From the NCBI GenBank assembly GCA_900471485.1, contig UCEU01000001.1:542679-606678 (forward strand): 64,000 nucleotides of DNA. Reading direction: 5' to 3'. The notes under the pieces were generated by a model that worked only from the letters and a program-made list of their open reading frames with translations, was not told the DNA's origin and ran no database searches. Below, one piece after another: positions 29,108 to 42,040 of the stretch. A program made the translations under genes and the position numbers. Numbering within the stretch: the first letter of the stretch is position 1; each line of letters starts with the position of its first letter. This DNA comes from Hyphomicrobiales bacterium. Its GTDB lineage: Bacteria; Pseudomonadota; Alphaproteobacteria; Rhizobiales; Rhizobiaceae.

Positions 29108-30364
29108 ATGTTGAAGAGAAGTCTTGCTGCTTTAGCCATATCCGCCGGCATCTGGGCCGGCAGCGCGCATGCCGAAACCATCTCCGCATTCTGCGCACCC
29201 ACCGAATTCGATTTCTGCACCTCCGTGGCCAAGGCCTGGAAGGACAAGACCGGCAACGAAGCCAAGATCAACAAGATGCCGGCATTGCTTGATGACGCCA
29301 TCCCGCTCTACCAGCAACTGCTGGCCGCCAAGTCCACCGATGTCGATGTGCTCTTCCTCGACGTGATCTGGCTTGGCATGTTCAAGAACAACCTCCTGGA
29401 TATTTCCAAGGCGATTCCGCAGGCCGACCAGGACAAGCATTTCGCATCGACCCTCGGCGCGGCCAAGCTCGACGGCAAGCTCGTCGCCATGCCGGCCTAC
29501 ATGGACGTCGGCCTGATGTTCTATCGCAAGGATCTGCTGGAGAAATACGGCAAGCAGCCGCCGAAGACCTGGGACGAACTGACGGCAACCGCCAAGGAAA
29601 TCCAGGACAAGGAACGCGCTGACGGCAAGGCCGACCTGTGGGGATATGCCTGGCAGGCGAAGAGCTACGAAGGCCTGACCTGTGACGCGATCGAACTGGT
29701 CGCCTCGAACGGCGGCGGCACGATCATTTCCGACGACGGCAAAGTGACGATCGACAGCCCGCAGGCGGCCGAAGCCATCGAACGCGCCAAGGGCTGGATC
29801 GGCACGATCAGCCCCGAGGGCGTGCTCAACTACGACGAGGAGGCCTCGCGCGCCATCTTCGAATCCGGCAACGCCGTGTTCCATCGCAATTGGCCCTATG
29901 TCTGGGGCACGTCCCACGCCCCGGGCAGCGCGATCATCGACAAGGTCGGCGTCATGCCGCTGCCGGTCGGAAAGGCCGGTGAAAAGTCGAGCGGCTGCCT
30001 CGGCCCGATGTATTACGGCGTCTCCAAGTTCAGCGCCAAGGCGGACGCGGCAACCGACTTCGTCAACTTCATCACCGGCCCCGAAATGCAGAAGAAGCGC
30101 GCGATTGACGCGGCGGTCAACCCGTCCATCCCGGCGCTCTATTCCGACCCGGATGTCCTGGCCAAGATACCTTTCCTCAAGGACAACCAGCAGGCATTCG
30201 CCGATAGCGCGGTGCGTCCGTCCGGCTATACCGGCACCAGCTACAACCGCGTCTCGCAGGCCTTCTACCGCTCCGTTCACGACATGCTCTCGGGCGGCGG
30301 CGATATCAAGTCCGGGCTGACCACGCTTGCCGCACGGCTCGAGAAGCTGAAGGAAAGCCGCTAG
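29108..30364 (+). CDS. ABC importer substrate-binding protein (carbohydrate type)
   Basis: 418 aa periplasmic protein of the family 1 (maltose/trehalose-type) binding proteins. A signal peptide ends at about residue 22 ('SAHA'). The mature part has 'LYQQLLAAKSTDVDVLFLDV', 'DLLEKYGKQPPKTWDELTAT' and a late 'AVFHRNWPYVWG', all usual in sugar-binding members. It is the first gene of the operon controlled by the divergent GntR protein. The ligand is unknown; a sugar or sugar derivative is most likely, but the next-door rut genes make a pyrimidine or nucleoside worth testing. Confidence 0.88.
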   Translation: MLKRSLAALAISAGIWAGSAHAETISAFCAPTEFDFCTSVAKAWKDKTGNEAKINKMPALLDDAIPLYQQLLAAKSTDVDVLFLDVIWLGMFKNNLLDISKAIPQADQDKHFASTLGAAKLDGKLVAMPAYMDVGLMFYRKDLLEKYGKQPPKTWDELTATAKEIQDKERADGKADLWGYAWQAKSYEGLTCDAIELVASNGGGTIISDDGKVTIDSPQAAEAIERAKGWIGTISPEGVLNYDEEASRAIFESGNAVFHRNWPYVWGTSHAPGSAIIDKVGVMPLPVGKAGEKSSGCLGPMYYGVSKFSAKADAATDFVNFITGPEMQKKRAIDAAVNPSIPALYSDPDVLAKIPFLKDNQQAFADSAVRPSGYTGTSYNRVSQAFYRSVHDMLSGGGDIKSGLTTLAARLEKLKESR

Positions 30365-30376
30365 CGGCCCTACTCT

Positions 30377-30455
30377 GACAAGCCGGCGCGGGCCGAGCCC
30401 GCTCGCGCCGCCAGCTTGTCCCAGCAGCACGGTCGGCCACTCCGGTGGCCGTTTT
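30377..30455 (+). terminator. Tandem hairpins between binding protein and ATPase genes
   Basis: The first structure has outer arms GACAAGC (30377-30383) and GCTTGTC (30414-30420) with an inner GGCGCG/CGCGCC stem. The second is a perfect 7-bp hairpin, CGGCCAC/GTGGCCG (30434-30440, 30445-30451), followed by TTTTCTC. The pair probably acts as a partial terminator and mRNA stabiliser that gives more binding protein than permease. Confidence 0.65.
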
Positions 30456-30484
30456 CTCAGCACAGTTTCAGGTCCGGATATACA

Positions 30485-31588
30485 ATGGCATCGGTTTCGC
30501 TGGATTCCGTTTCAAAGAGCTATGGCACGCACGCTGTCATCCAGAACGTCGATCTTCAAATCAGGGACGGCGAGTTCGTCGTCTTCGTCGGTCCGTCGGG
30601 CTGCGGCAAGTCCACGCTCCTGCGAATTGTCGCCGGTCTCGTTTCCACGACGAAGGGATCGGTGAGCATCGGTGGTGAGGAAGTGACCGACGTACCCGCC
30701 TCGAAGCGAGGCGTCGCCTTCGTGTTCCAGTCATATGCGCTTTATCCGCACATGAGCGTGGCGCGCAATATCGGCTTTGCGCTCGAAACGCTGGGCCTCG
30801 CGCGCGACGCCATCAGCGCCAAGGTGCAGACAGTGGCGCGGATGCTCAAGGTCGATCACCTGCTCGACCGCCGCCCGCGTGAACTCTCCGGCGGCCAGCG
30901 ACAGCGCGTCGCGATCGGTCGCGCGCTGGTCCGCCAGCCGGAAATCTTCCTCTTCGACGAGCCGCTGTCCAACCTCGATTCCGATCTGCGCATGGAAATG
31001 CGCATGGAGATCGCGAAGCTCCACGACGAGCTGAAGACGACCATGATCTATGTGACGCACGACCAGTCAGAGGCGATGACGCTGGCGGATCGCATCGTCG
31101 TGCTCAACCACGGAAAGATCGAGCAGGTCGGCACGCCGCAGGCGCTCTACCACACGCCCGACAATCGCTTCGTCGCCAGCTTCATCGGCAGTCCGCGCAT
31201 GAACTTCCTGCCGGTCACGACGCAGGTGGGCACCGTCTCCGGTCCTGGAGGCCTTTCTTTCGGCGCTGGTTTTCTCGCCGCCGGCAACGAGGCGACGTCG
31301 ATCGGCATCCGGCCCGAGGCGCTGACCATCGTTCCAGACGGTACCGGGCGCATATCCGGCACGCTTGAGCGCGTCGAGGATCTGGGCCACGAGCACTTCG
31401 CCTATTGCCGGATAACCGACGACGTTGTCTGGGTCATTCGCGTAAACGTCGCGCCGGCGAAGGAGACGATCGGCGCGCGTATCGGCCTGAGCTTCGGCGA
31501 CGAGGCGGTCTTTGTCTTCGACCCGGCCGAACAGCGTATCGGCCATCGCGGCAGCGTCGAGATTGCGACAGAGGCGGCGGATCGATGA
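30485..31588 (+). CDS. ABC importer ATP-binding protein (MalK/UgpC type)
   Basis: 367 aa from ATG 30485; the frame upstream lies in the hairpin region. Walker A 'GPSGCGKSTLLRI', signature 'LSGGQRQRVAIGRALVRQP' and Walker B 'IFLFDEPLSNLDSDLR' are intact, and a C-terminal TOBE/regulatory domain ('SIGIRPEALTIVP') marks the CUT1 carbohydrate subfamily. It energises the importer at the inner face of the membrane. Its stop overlaps the start of the first permease gene (ATGA). Confidence 0.93.
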   Translation: MASVSLDSVSKSYGTHAVIQNVDLQIRDGEFVVFVGPSGCGKSTLLRIVAGLVSTTKGSVSIGGEEVTDVPASKRGVAFVFQSYALYPHMSVARNIGFALETLGLARDAISAKVQTVARMLKVDHLLDRRPRELSGGQRQRVAIGRALVRQPEIFLFDEPLSNLDSDLRMEMRMEIAKLHDELKTTMIYVTHDQSEAMTLADRIVVLNHGKIEQVGTPQALYHTPDNRFVASFIGSPRMNFLPVTTQVGTVSGPGGLSFGAGFLAAGNEATSIGIRPEALTIVPDGTGRISGTLERVEDLGHEHFAYCRITDDVVWVIRVNVAPAKETIGARIGLSFGDEAVFVFDPAEQRIGHRGSVEIATEAADR

Positions 31589-32475
31589 GCGCCCGTCTTG
31601 CTCGCCGCGACCATCTGGCCGCATGGATGTTCCTCATCCCCGTCGTTCTCGTCATGCTCGTCGTGGCCGTCTGGCCGCTGGGGCGAACGTTCTTTTTTGC
31701 CTTCACCGATGCCTATCTCGACGACCCCACGTCCTATGCAATGGTGGGCATCGATAACTTTCTCGAAGTGATCAACGACCGCAGCTGGTGGGTCGCTGTC
31801 CGTAACACGCTGGTCTTCACGGTTATCTCGGTGGCAATCGAGACAGCTCTCGGCCTTGCCATCGCACTGCTGATCAATGAAGCCATTCCCGGGCGCGGGC
31901 TTGTGCGTGCCGCCATCCTCGTGCCCTGGGCGATCCCGGTCGTCGTCTCCACGAAGATCTGGGAATGGATGCTGAACGACCAGTTCGGCGTGCTGAACAA
32001 GATCCTGATCGGCCTCGGCTTCATCGATCACGGCATCGCCTGGACGGCTAGCAGTTCGCTGATCATGGGCGTCGTGATCTTCGTCGACGTCTGGATGACC
32101 ACACCCTTCATGGTTCTCCTGATCCTGGCCGGCCTGCAGCTGATTTCGCCCGAGATTTTCGAGGCGGCGGAGGTGGACGGTATTCCCGCCTGGAAGCGTT
32201 TCTGGTCGATAACGCTGCCGATGCTGCGCCCGGCAATCGGCGTCGCCGTACTGTTCCGCGTCCTCGACGCACTGCGCATGTTCGACCTTTCCTACGTCAT
32301 GGCGGCCAGCAACGAGAATGTCATGACGGTATCGATCTATGCGCGCGACCGGCTCATCAGCTTCCAGGAACTGGGTGTGGGCTCGGCTGCGTCGACCTGG
32401 GTCTTCCTGCTGGTCGGCCTCATCGCCATCATCATCATCGGCGCGCTGCGTCTTGATCGTGCAGCGGGGAATTGA
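31585..32475 (+). CDS. ABC importer permease (MalF-like)
   Basis: 296 aa from ATG 31585, which overlaps the ATPase stop. Six hydrophobic helices are visible, the first being 'AWMFLIPVVLVMLVVAVWPL'. The EAA loop that contacts the ATPase reads 'EAAEVDGIPAWKRFWSITLP'. It pairs with the next permease 4 bp downstream to form the membrane channel of the importer. Confidence 0.92.
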   Translation: MSARLARRDHLAAWMFLIPVVLVMLVVAVWPLGRTFFFAFTDAYLDDPTSYAMVGIDNFLEVINDRSWWVAVRNTLVFTVISVAIETALGLAIALLINEAIPGRGLVRAAILVPWAIPVVVSTKIWEWMLNDQFGVLNKILIGLGFIDHGIAWTASSSLIMGVVIFVDVWMTTPFMVLLILAGLQLISPEIFEAAEVDGIPAWKRFWSITLPMLRPAIGVAVLFRVLDALRMFDLSYVMAASNENVMTVSIYARDRLISFQELGVGSAASTWVFLLVGLIAIIIIGALRLDRAAGN

Positions 32476-32479
32476 GCCC

Positions 32480-33358
32480 ATGACCGACGCCTCGATCTAC
32501 CGCCCCACCCGCAAGCCGGCCGCCTACTACAGAATGCGCCGGCGCATCGTGCGTTTTTTCCAGGGCGCGGCCCTTCTCCTGGTGCTGAGCTACACGCTGT
32601 TTCCCTACTACTGGGCCTTCGTCTCATCCACGAAACAGGGCGCAGCGCTTTATCGCTCCGCCCTCGTCCCGGCGCTCGACTTCACCTATTATCGCCAGCT
32701 GATCGACAATCCCGTCTTCATGGGATCTCTCCTGAACTCCGCCTATGTCGCTGTATCGACGACGTTTTTGTCGCTGGTTATCGGCCTGAGCGCGGCTTAC
32801 GCGCTGGGGCGTATCGACTTCCCGCAGCGGCGCGCGATGTTGATGATCGTGTTGATGATCTCGATCTTTCCTCAGGTCGTCGTGCTCTCCGGCATGTTCG
32901 AACTCATCAACTGGATGGGCCTGTTCAACCGCCCGAGCGCGCTCGTGCTGACCTATCTGCTATCGACGGTGCCGTTCACGACCTGGATCCTCACCACCTT
33001 CATCCGCGAGTTTCCGAGGGAGCTCGAGGAGGCCGCCATCATCGACGGGTGCTCGCATTTCCGCATCCTGATGAAGATCCTGCTGCCGCTGATGGGACCG
33101 TCGCTGGCAAGTACCGGCATTCTCGCCTTCATCCTCGCATGGAACGAGTTCCTTTTCGCGCTCACCTTCACGCTTACGGACGAGAACCGCACGGTGCCGG
33201 TGGCGATCGGCCTCATCGCCGGCAACAGTCGTTACGAATATCCCTTCGGGCAGATCATGGCCGCATCCGTCACGGTCACGCTTCCGCTGATCCTGTTGGT
33301 GCTGTTCTTCCAGCGTCGCATCGTGGCGGGTCTCACCGCCGGTGCCGTCAAGGGATGA
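32480..33358 (+). CDS. ABC importer permease (MalG-like)
   Basis: 292 aa from ATG 32480. A cytoplasmic N-terminus of about 35 residues comes before six helices. The EAA loop is 'EEAAIIDGCSHFRILMKILL', and 'FILAWNEFLFALTFT' is a common MalG-type stretch. It is the second membrane subunit of the importer. The GNAT gene follows after 15 bp, so the operon continues. Confidence 0.92.
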   Translation: MTDASIYRPTRKPAAYYRMRRRIVRFFQGAALLLVLSYTLFPYYWAFVSSTKQGAALYRSALVPALDFTYYRQLIDNPVFMGSLLNSAYVAVSTTFLSLVIGLSAAYALGRIDFPQRRAMLMIVLMISIFPQVVVLSGMFELINWMGLFNRPSALVLTYLLSTVPFTTWILTTFIREFPRELEEAAIIDGCSHFRILMKILLPLMGPSLASTGILAFILAWNEFLFALTFTLTDENRTVPVAIGLIAGNSRYEYPFGQIMAASVTVTLPLILLVLFFQRRIVAGLTAGAVKG

Positions 33359-33373
33359 TAAAGGAATAATATC

Positions 33374-33892
33374 ATGGACATGCTGGTAAAGCTTTACGAA
33401 TTGGAACCGGATGCCGCGCTGAACAAGCGGATCGCCGACAACGGATTTACGATCCGTCGCGTGCTGGCGCCCGAGCTGAACGCGCTGACGTCGTGGATCG
33501 AGCCGCGCTTCGGTTCCGGCTGGGCGGCCGAGGCGACGGCGGCGACGATGCGCCAGCCGCCATCGTGCTTCATCGCCATCAAGGACGGCGAGCTTGTCGG
33601 CTTCGCCTGCCACGAGGCGACCGCCAAGGGCTTCTTCGGGCCGACGGGCGTGGATGTGTCCGCGCGCGGCAACGGCGTCGGCCATGCCCTGCTCCTGACC
33701 ACGCTGCTCGACATGCACGCGCAGGGTTATGCCTACGGCGTCATCGGCGGCGCCGGTCCCATGGAGTTCTATCGCAGGAGCGTCGGCGCCATCCCGATCG
33801 AAGGCTCCGTGCCCGGCATCTATCGCGGCATGCTGGCACTGGCCGAGCCAAGCGAGATTTCCGAATCCGGCGAGACCGGCGCCAAGCCGTAA
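33374..33892 (+). CDS. GNAT-family acetyltransferase
   Basis: 172 aa. The acetyl-CoA-binding motif A is visible as 'GVDVSARGNGVGHALLLTTL', a R/G-x-x-G-x-G/A variant, followed by 'GYAYGVIGGAGPMEFYRRSV' and a conserved 'FYRR'. The substrate could be an amine such as an amino sugar or small metabolite. It is immediately after the importer genes (15 bp), so it probably acts on the imported compound or a product of it. This is inference from context. Confidence 0.82.
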   Translation: MDMLVKLYELEPDAALNKRIADNGFTIRRVLAPELNALTSWIEPRFGSGWAAEATAATMRQPPSCFIAIKDGELVGFACHEATAKGFFGPTGVDVSARGNGVGHALLLTTLLDMHAQGYAYGVIGGAGPMEFYRRSVGAIPIEGSVPGIYRGMLALAEPSEISESGETGAKP

Positions 33893-34030
33893 CCGCTTCG
33901 GGCCGATGAAACGGTACCGCGGGGTTGGCGGTATGGTTTCGATGGGCATAAGATTCGTCTGAGAATCGAAGCGCGTCATGGAGGAAATGGCGGCGCCAGC
34001 GTTCGAGACCGAAGGCAGGAGGAGGCAGGC

Positions 34031-34675
34031 ATGCGCAACGCGATCATCGTTTGGGGCGGATGGAAGGGACATGAACCCGAGCAATGCGCGGCCGTCGTCG
34101 CCGACCTGCTGCGGGAAGATGGCTTTGCGGTCGAGGTGACCGGGGATCTCGGCATTTTTGGTTCGCCTGAAATTGCCGCAAGCGATCTGCTCGTGCCCAT
34201 CATCACCGGCGAGAAGATCGAGAAGGCCCATGCCGATGCGCTGGTCGAAGCCGTGCGCGGCGGCCTCGGTCTCGGCGGTCCGCATGGAGCGCTTGCCACA
34301 TCCTTCAAGGAGAGCGCGCCTTTCCGATATGTCTCCGGCGTCACCTGGGTCGCGCATCCCGGCAACGTGATCGATTTTCGCGTCGACGTTATTCGACCGG
34401 ATGATCCCGTCATGACTGGAATACCGGACTTCGACTATCGCTCGGAGCAGTACTACCTGCATTACGACCCCACGATCGAGGTTCTCGCCACGACGCGCTT
34501 CAGCGGCGAGCACGATCCCGCTGCCGAGGGCGTCACGATGCCGGTGGTCTTCAAGCGACGTTTCGGCGCCGGCCGCGTCTTCTATTCGGCGCTGGGCCAT
34601 GTGGCCGCGGAATTCGAGCACCCGCATATGCGGCTTATGCTGCGCCGTGGCCTTTCCTGGGCCGCCCGCGCATGA
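34031..34675 (+). CDS. ThuA-like (trehalose-utilisation type) domain protein
   Basis: 214 aa single-domain protein of the ThuA superfamily, which has a class I glutamine-amidotransferase-like fold. Seen: 'MRNAIIVWGGWKGHEPEQCA' at the N-terminus, 'GLGGPHGALATSFKESAPFR' and 'KRRFGAGRVFYSALGHVAAE' near the end, the usual ThuA stretches. In rhizobia ThuA and ThuB act in trehalose catabolism, but no ThuB is present here. AGGAGGAGG lies before ATG 34031. It closes the GntR/ABC/GNAT block after a 138-bp gap. Confidence 0.82.
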   Translation: MRNAIIVWGGWKGHEPEQCAAVVADLLREDGFAVEVTGDLGIFGSPEIAASDLLVPIITGEKIEKAHADALVEAVRGGLGLGGPHGALATSFKESAPFRYVSGVTWVAHPGNVIDFRVDVIRPDDPVMTGIPDFDYRSEQYYLHYDPTIEVLATTRFSGEHDPAAEGVTMPVVFKRRFGAGRVFYSALGHVAAEFEHPHMRLMLRRGLSWAARA

Positions 34676-34741
34676 CGACCTGCTGACTTCGGGCGCGACT
34701 GCGCCATATATAGTCTGTGTGTATGCTTGGGAGGGTATCGC

Positions 34742-35929
<1,188 letters not shown>

Positions 35930-35941
35930 GGGGAGCGCACG

Positions 35942-38364
<2,423 letters not shown>

Positions 38365-38365
38365 T

Positions 38366-39379
38366 ATGCCCAGAATGACGATGATCGAGGCCGTGCGCAG
38401 CGCCATGGACGTCTCTATGGCTCGCGACGATGCCGTCGTGGTCTTCGGTGAGGACGTCGGCTATTTCGGCGGGGTCTTTCGCTGCACGCAGGGGCTTCAG
38501 GCAAAATACGGCCGGACCCGCTGCTTCGACACGCCGATCAGCGAATCCGGCATCGTCGGCACGGCGATCGGCATGGCGGCCTACGGGTTGAAGCCCTGCG
38601 TCGAGATCCAGTTCGCCGATTACATGTATCCGGCCTACGACCAGATCACCCAGGAGGCCGCGCGCATACGCTACCGCTCGGCGGGCGATTTCACCTGCCC
38701 CATCGTGCTGCGCATGCCGACGGGCGGCGGCATCTTCGGCGGGCAGACGCATAGCCAGAGCCCGGAGGCTTTGTTCACCCATGTCTGCGGCCTGAAGGTG
38801 GTGGTTCCGTCCAACCCCTACGATGCCAAGGGGCTCTTGATTGCGTCGATCGAGGACCCTGATCCCGTCATGTTCCTCGAGCCCAAGCGGCTCTACAACG
38901 GCCCTTTCGACGGCCACCACGATCGGCCGGTTACGCCATGGTCGCAGCATGAACTCGGCGAGGTCCCCGAGGAGCACTACACGATCCCCATCGGCAAGGC
39001 CGAGGTCCGCCGCGCCGGCTCGGCAGTGACTGTCGTCGCCTATGGCACCATGGTGCATGTCGCGCTTGCCGCCGCCGCAGACACGGGCATCGATGCCGAA
39101 GTCATCGATCTGCGCAGCCTGCTGCCGCTCGATCTCGACACGATCGTCCAATCTGTTTCCAAGACCGGTCGCTGTGTGGTCGTGCACGAGGCGACGCTGA
39201 CTTCAGGCTTCGGCGCCGAGGTCGCGGCACTCGTGCAGGAGCATTGCTTCTATCACCTCGAGGCGCCGGTCGTGCGTGTAGCCGGCTGGGACACGCCCTA
39301 TCCGCATGCGCAGGAATGGGACTATTTCCCCGGCCCTGCCCGCGTCGGCCGCGCGCTCACCGAAATCATGGAGGCGTGA
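38366..39379 (+). CDS. bkdA2: Branched-chain 2-oxoacid dehydrogenase E1 beta
   Basis: 337 aa from ATG 38366, 1 bp after the E1-alpha stop, so tightly coupled. The longer open frame lies inside bkdA1. Seen: 'DDAVVVFGEDVGYFGGVFRC', 'EIQFADYMYPAYDQITQEAA', 'RMPTGGGIFGGQTHSQSPEA' and the C-terminal transketolase domain ending 'WDYFPGPARVGRALTEIME'. It forms the alpha2-beta2 E1 of the mitochondrial-type complex. Confidence 0.96.
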   Translation: MPRMTMIEAVRSAMDVSMARDDAVVVFGEDVGYFGGVFRCTQGLQAKYGRTRCFDTPISESGIVGTAIGMAAYGLKPCVEIQFADYMYPAYDQITQEAARIRYRSAGDFTCPIVLRMPTGGGIFGGQTHSQSPEALFTHVCGLKVVVPSNPYDAKGLLIASIEDPDPVMFLEPKRLYNGPFDGHHDRPVTPWSQHELGEVPEEHYTIPIGKAEVRRAGSAVTVVAYGTMVHVALAAAADTGIDAEVIDLRSLLPLDLDTIVQSVSKTGRCVVVHEATLTSGFGAEVAALVQEHCFYHLEAPVVRVAGWDTPYPHAQEWDYFPGPARVGRALTEIMEA

Positions 39380-39382
39380 GAG

Positions 39383-40630
39383 ATGGGCGAATTCGTCATC
39401 CGGATGCCCGACGTCGGCGAAGGCGTGGCCGAGGCCGAGATCGTCGAATGGCATGTGAAGCCGGGCGATCCGGTTCGCGAGGACATGGTGATCTGCGCTG
39501 TCATGACCGACAAGGCCACCGTAGAGATCCCCTCGCCGGTCACCGGCACGGTGACATGGCTCGGCGCAGAGATCGGCGACAAGCTGGCGGTGAAATCGCC
39601 AATGGTCCGGATCGAGACTGTCGGCAGCGACGGCGACGTCGCGCCGCCGATCAATAAGGAAGAGAGCAAGCCTCCCTCGTCCGCTGAAGTGCCGGCGTTG
39701 CCGGCAGAACCGAAATCGAAACCGAGCGCGACGCCGGCACCGCGGACGGCCGCGCCGGCTGAGAAACCTCTTGCGTCGCCTGCAGTTCGGCTCTTTGCGC
39801 GCGAGAACGGCGTGGATTTGCGGCAAGTACAGGGAACGGGTCCCGCCGGCCGCGTCCTGAGGGAGAACGTCGAGCAGTTCATCGCCGGCGCCGCGACGCC
39901 CAGCGTCAGGACAGGCGGCGCGAAGAAGACCTCGACCGAGGAGATCAAGCTTACCGGCCTCAGGCGGCGGATCGCCGAGCGGATGTCGCTATCCACGTCT
40001 CGGATTCCTCACATCACCTACGCAGAAGAAATCGACATGACGGCGCTGGAGGAGTTGCGGACGGGGATGAACCGGGATCGCAAACCCGAGCAGCCGAAGC
40101 TGACGATCCTGCCCTTCCTGATGCGCGCAATCGTCAAGGCCGTGGCCGAGCAACCCGATCTCAACGCCACCTTTAATGACGATGCAGGGGTCCTCACACG
40201 GCATGGCGCCGTCCATATCGGCATCGCCACGCAGACACCGGGCGGATTGCTGGTCCCAGTCGTGCTCCATAGCGAGGCGCGCGGCATATGGGATTGCGCC
40301 GGCGAGATCATCCGGCTCGCCGACGCCGCCCGCGCTGGCACCGCCACGCGCGATGAACTCTCCGGCTCGACGATAACGATCAGTTCGCTCGGCGCGCTCG
40401 GCGGCATCGTTTCGACGCCCGTCATCAACCATCCGGAAGTTGCGATCATCGGCGTCAACAAGATCGCGGTCCGCCCGGTCTGGGACGGCACGCAGTTCAT
40501 GCCGCGCAAGATCATGAACCTGTCGTCCAGCTTCGACCATCGTATCGTCGACGGATGGGATGCCGCGACCTTCATCCAGCGGATCCGCGTGCTCCTGGAG
40601 ACGCCGGCCCTCATCTTCATCGAAGGATGA
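39383..40630 (+). CDS. bkdB: Branched-chain 2-oxoacid dehydrogenase E2 (lipoamide acyltransferase)
   Basis: 415 aa. There is one N-terminal lipoyl domain with the target lysine at position 44 ('[16 protein letters not shown]'), then a Pro/Ala/Lys linker, a peripheral-subunit-binding domain ('[20 protein letters not shown]') and the catalytic acyltransferase domain with '[20 protein letters not shown]', which contains the active-site His and Asp. It forms the core of the complex. It starts 3 bp after bkdA2 and its stop is next to the lpdV start. Confidence 0.95.
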   Translation: MGEFVIRMPDVGEGVAEAEIVEWHVKPGDPVREDMVICAVMTDKATVEIPSPVTGTVTWLGAEIGDKLAVKSPMVRIETVGSDGDVAPPINKEESKPPSSAEVPALPAEPKSKPSATPAPRTAAPAEKPLASPAVRLFARENGVDLRQVQGTGPAGRVLRENVEQFIAGAATPSVRTGGAKKTSTEEIKLTGLRRRIAERMSLSTSRIPHITYAEEIDMTALEELRTGMNRDRKPEQPKLTILPFLMRAIVKAVAEQPDLNATFNDDAGVLTRHGAVHIGIATQTPGGLLVPVVLHSEARGIWDCAGEIIRLADAARAGTATRDELSGSTITISSLGALGGIVSTPVINHPEVAIIGVNKIAVRPVWDGTQFMPRKIMNLSSSFDHRIVDGWDAATFIQRIRVLLETPALIFIEG

Positions 40631-40635
40631 CATCC

Positions 40636-42030
40636 ATGAAGGAAATCCTCTGCAAACTGCTCGTCATCGGCGCCGGTCCCGGCGGTTACGTCTGCGCCAT
40701 CCGCGCCGGCCAACTCGGCGTGGACACGGTTCTCGTCGAAGCGGGCAAGCTGGGCGGAACGTGCCTGAATGTCGGCTGCATTCCCTCCAAGGCGCTCATC
40801 CATGCCGCCGACGAATTCAGCGCCATAAGGGGCATGCAGGCCAGGAGCACGATCGGCATCCGCGTCGAGAACTGCGCTATCGATCTCGCGGCTACAATCG
40901 CCTGGAAGAACGGCATCGTCGGGCGATTGAACAGCGGGGTCGCGGCACTCCTGCAGAAGGCGAGCGTCAAGATCGTCCATGGGCAAGCCGCCTTTCGCGA
41001 CGGCAAGACCGTGGCGGTCGAGACGGAGACCGGCGTGCAGATCATCCGGGCCGAAGCAATCGTGATCGCGACCGGTTCAGAGCCTGTTGCGCTCCCCGGC
41101 CTGCCCTTCGGCGGGCGCGTCATTACGTCCACCGAGGCGCTCTCGCTCACGGAACCGCCGGAGCGACTTGTCATCGTCGGCGGCGGCTATATCGGGCTTG
41201 AGCTCGGCACCGCTTTTGCCAAGCTCGGTTCCAAGGTCACCGTGGTCGAGGCGACACCGCAGATATTGCCACTGTACGATTCGGAACTCGTCAGACCCGT
41301 TTCCCGAAGGCTTGAGCAGCTTGGTGTCCGCGTCATGACCGGCGCGAAGGCAAAGGGGCTATCCTCCGCCGGCGATGCGCTGCGGATCGAAACATCCGCC
41401 GGCCGGGAAGAAGAGCTGCCGTCCGACCGCATTCTGGTAACCGTCGGACGACGTCCGAGAACGGACAGCTCCGGGCTGGAAGAGCTCGATCTCGACCGCA
41501 CCGGCCCCTATCTGCGCATCGACGACCAATGCCGCACCTCGATGCGTGGCATCTACGCGATCGGCGACATCACCGGCGAACCGATGCTGGCCCACCGGGC
41601 GATGGCGCAGGGAGAGATGGTGGCGGAGATCGTCGCCGGCAACAAACGGGCCTGGGACAAGCGCTGCATCCCGGCGATCTGCTTCACCGATCCCGAGATC
41701 GTCACGGCCGGTCTGTCTCCCGCCGAGGCGCGGGCACAGGGATACGAGATCCGCGTCGGCCAGTTTCCGTTCAGCGCCAACGGGCGGGCCATGACCATGC
41801 AGGCTGAGGACGGCTTCATGCGCATCGTTGCGCGCGCCGACAACAATCTCGTCATCGGCGCGCAGGCTGTCGGCAACGGCGTCTCCGAACTCTCGACCGC
41901 CTTTGCGCTGGCAATCGAGATGGGTGCGCGGCTGGAAGATCTCGTCGGCACGATCCACGCGCACCCGACGCGGGGCGAAGCGTTTCAGGAAGCGGCGTTC
42001 AAGGCGTTGGGGCACGCCTTGCATATCTGA
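40636..42030 (+). CDS. lpdV: Dihydrolipoamide dehydrogenase (E3)
   Basis: 464 aa FAD/NAD-dependent disulfide oxidoreductase that reoxidises the E2 lipoyl arm. FAD motif 'LLVIGAGPGGYVCAIRAG', redox cysteines Cys43 and Cys48 in 'GGTCLNVGCIPSKAL', NAD motif 'LVIVGGGYIGLELGTAFAKL' and the active-site His in 'TIHAHPTRGEAFQEAAFKAL'. ATG 40636 has AAGGA 8 nt upstream; ATG 40627, overlapping the bkdB stop, is also in frame. It is the last gene of the bkd operon and is specific to it by position. Confidence 0.95.
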   Translation: MKEILCKLLVIGAGPGGYVCAIRAGQLGVDTVLVEAGKLGGTCLNVGCIPSKALIHAADEFSAIRGMQARSTIGIRVENCAIDLAATIAWKNGIVGRLNSGVAALLQKASVKIVHGQAAFRDGKTVAVETETGVQIIRAEAIVIATGSEPVALPGLPFGGRVITSTEALSLTEPPERLVIVGGGYIGLELGTAFAKLGSKVTVVEATPQILPLYDSELVRPVSRRLEQLGVRVMTGAKAKGLSSAGDALRIETSAGREEELPSDRILVTVGRRPRTDSSGLEELDLDRTGPYLRIDDQCRTSMRGIYAIGDITGEPMLAHRAMAQGEMVAEIVAGNKRAWDKRCIPAICFTDPEIVTAGLSPAEARAQGYEIRVGQFPFSANGRAMTMQAEDGFMRIVARADNNLVIGAQAVGNGVSELSTAFALAIEMGARLEDLVGTIHAHPTRGEAFQEAAFKALGHALHI

Positions 42031-42040
42031 TTTTCAAGGC

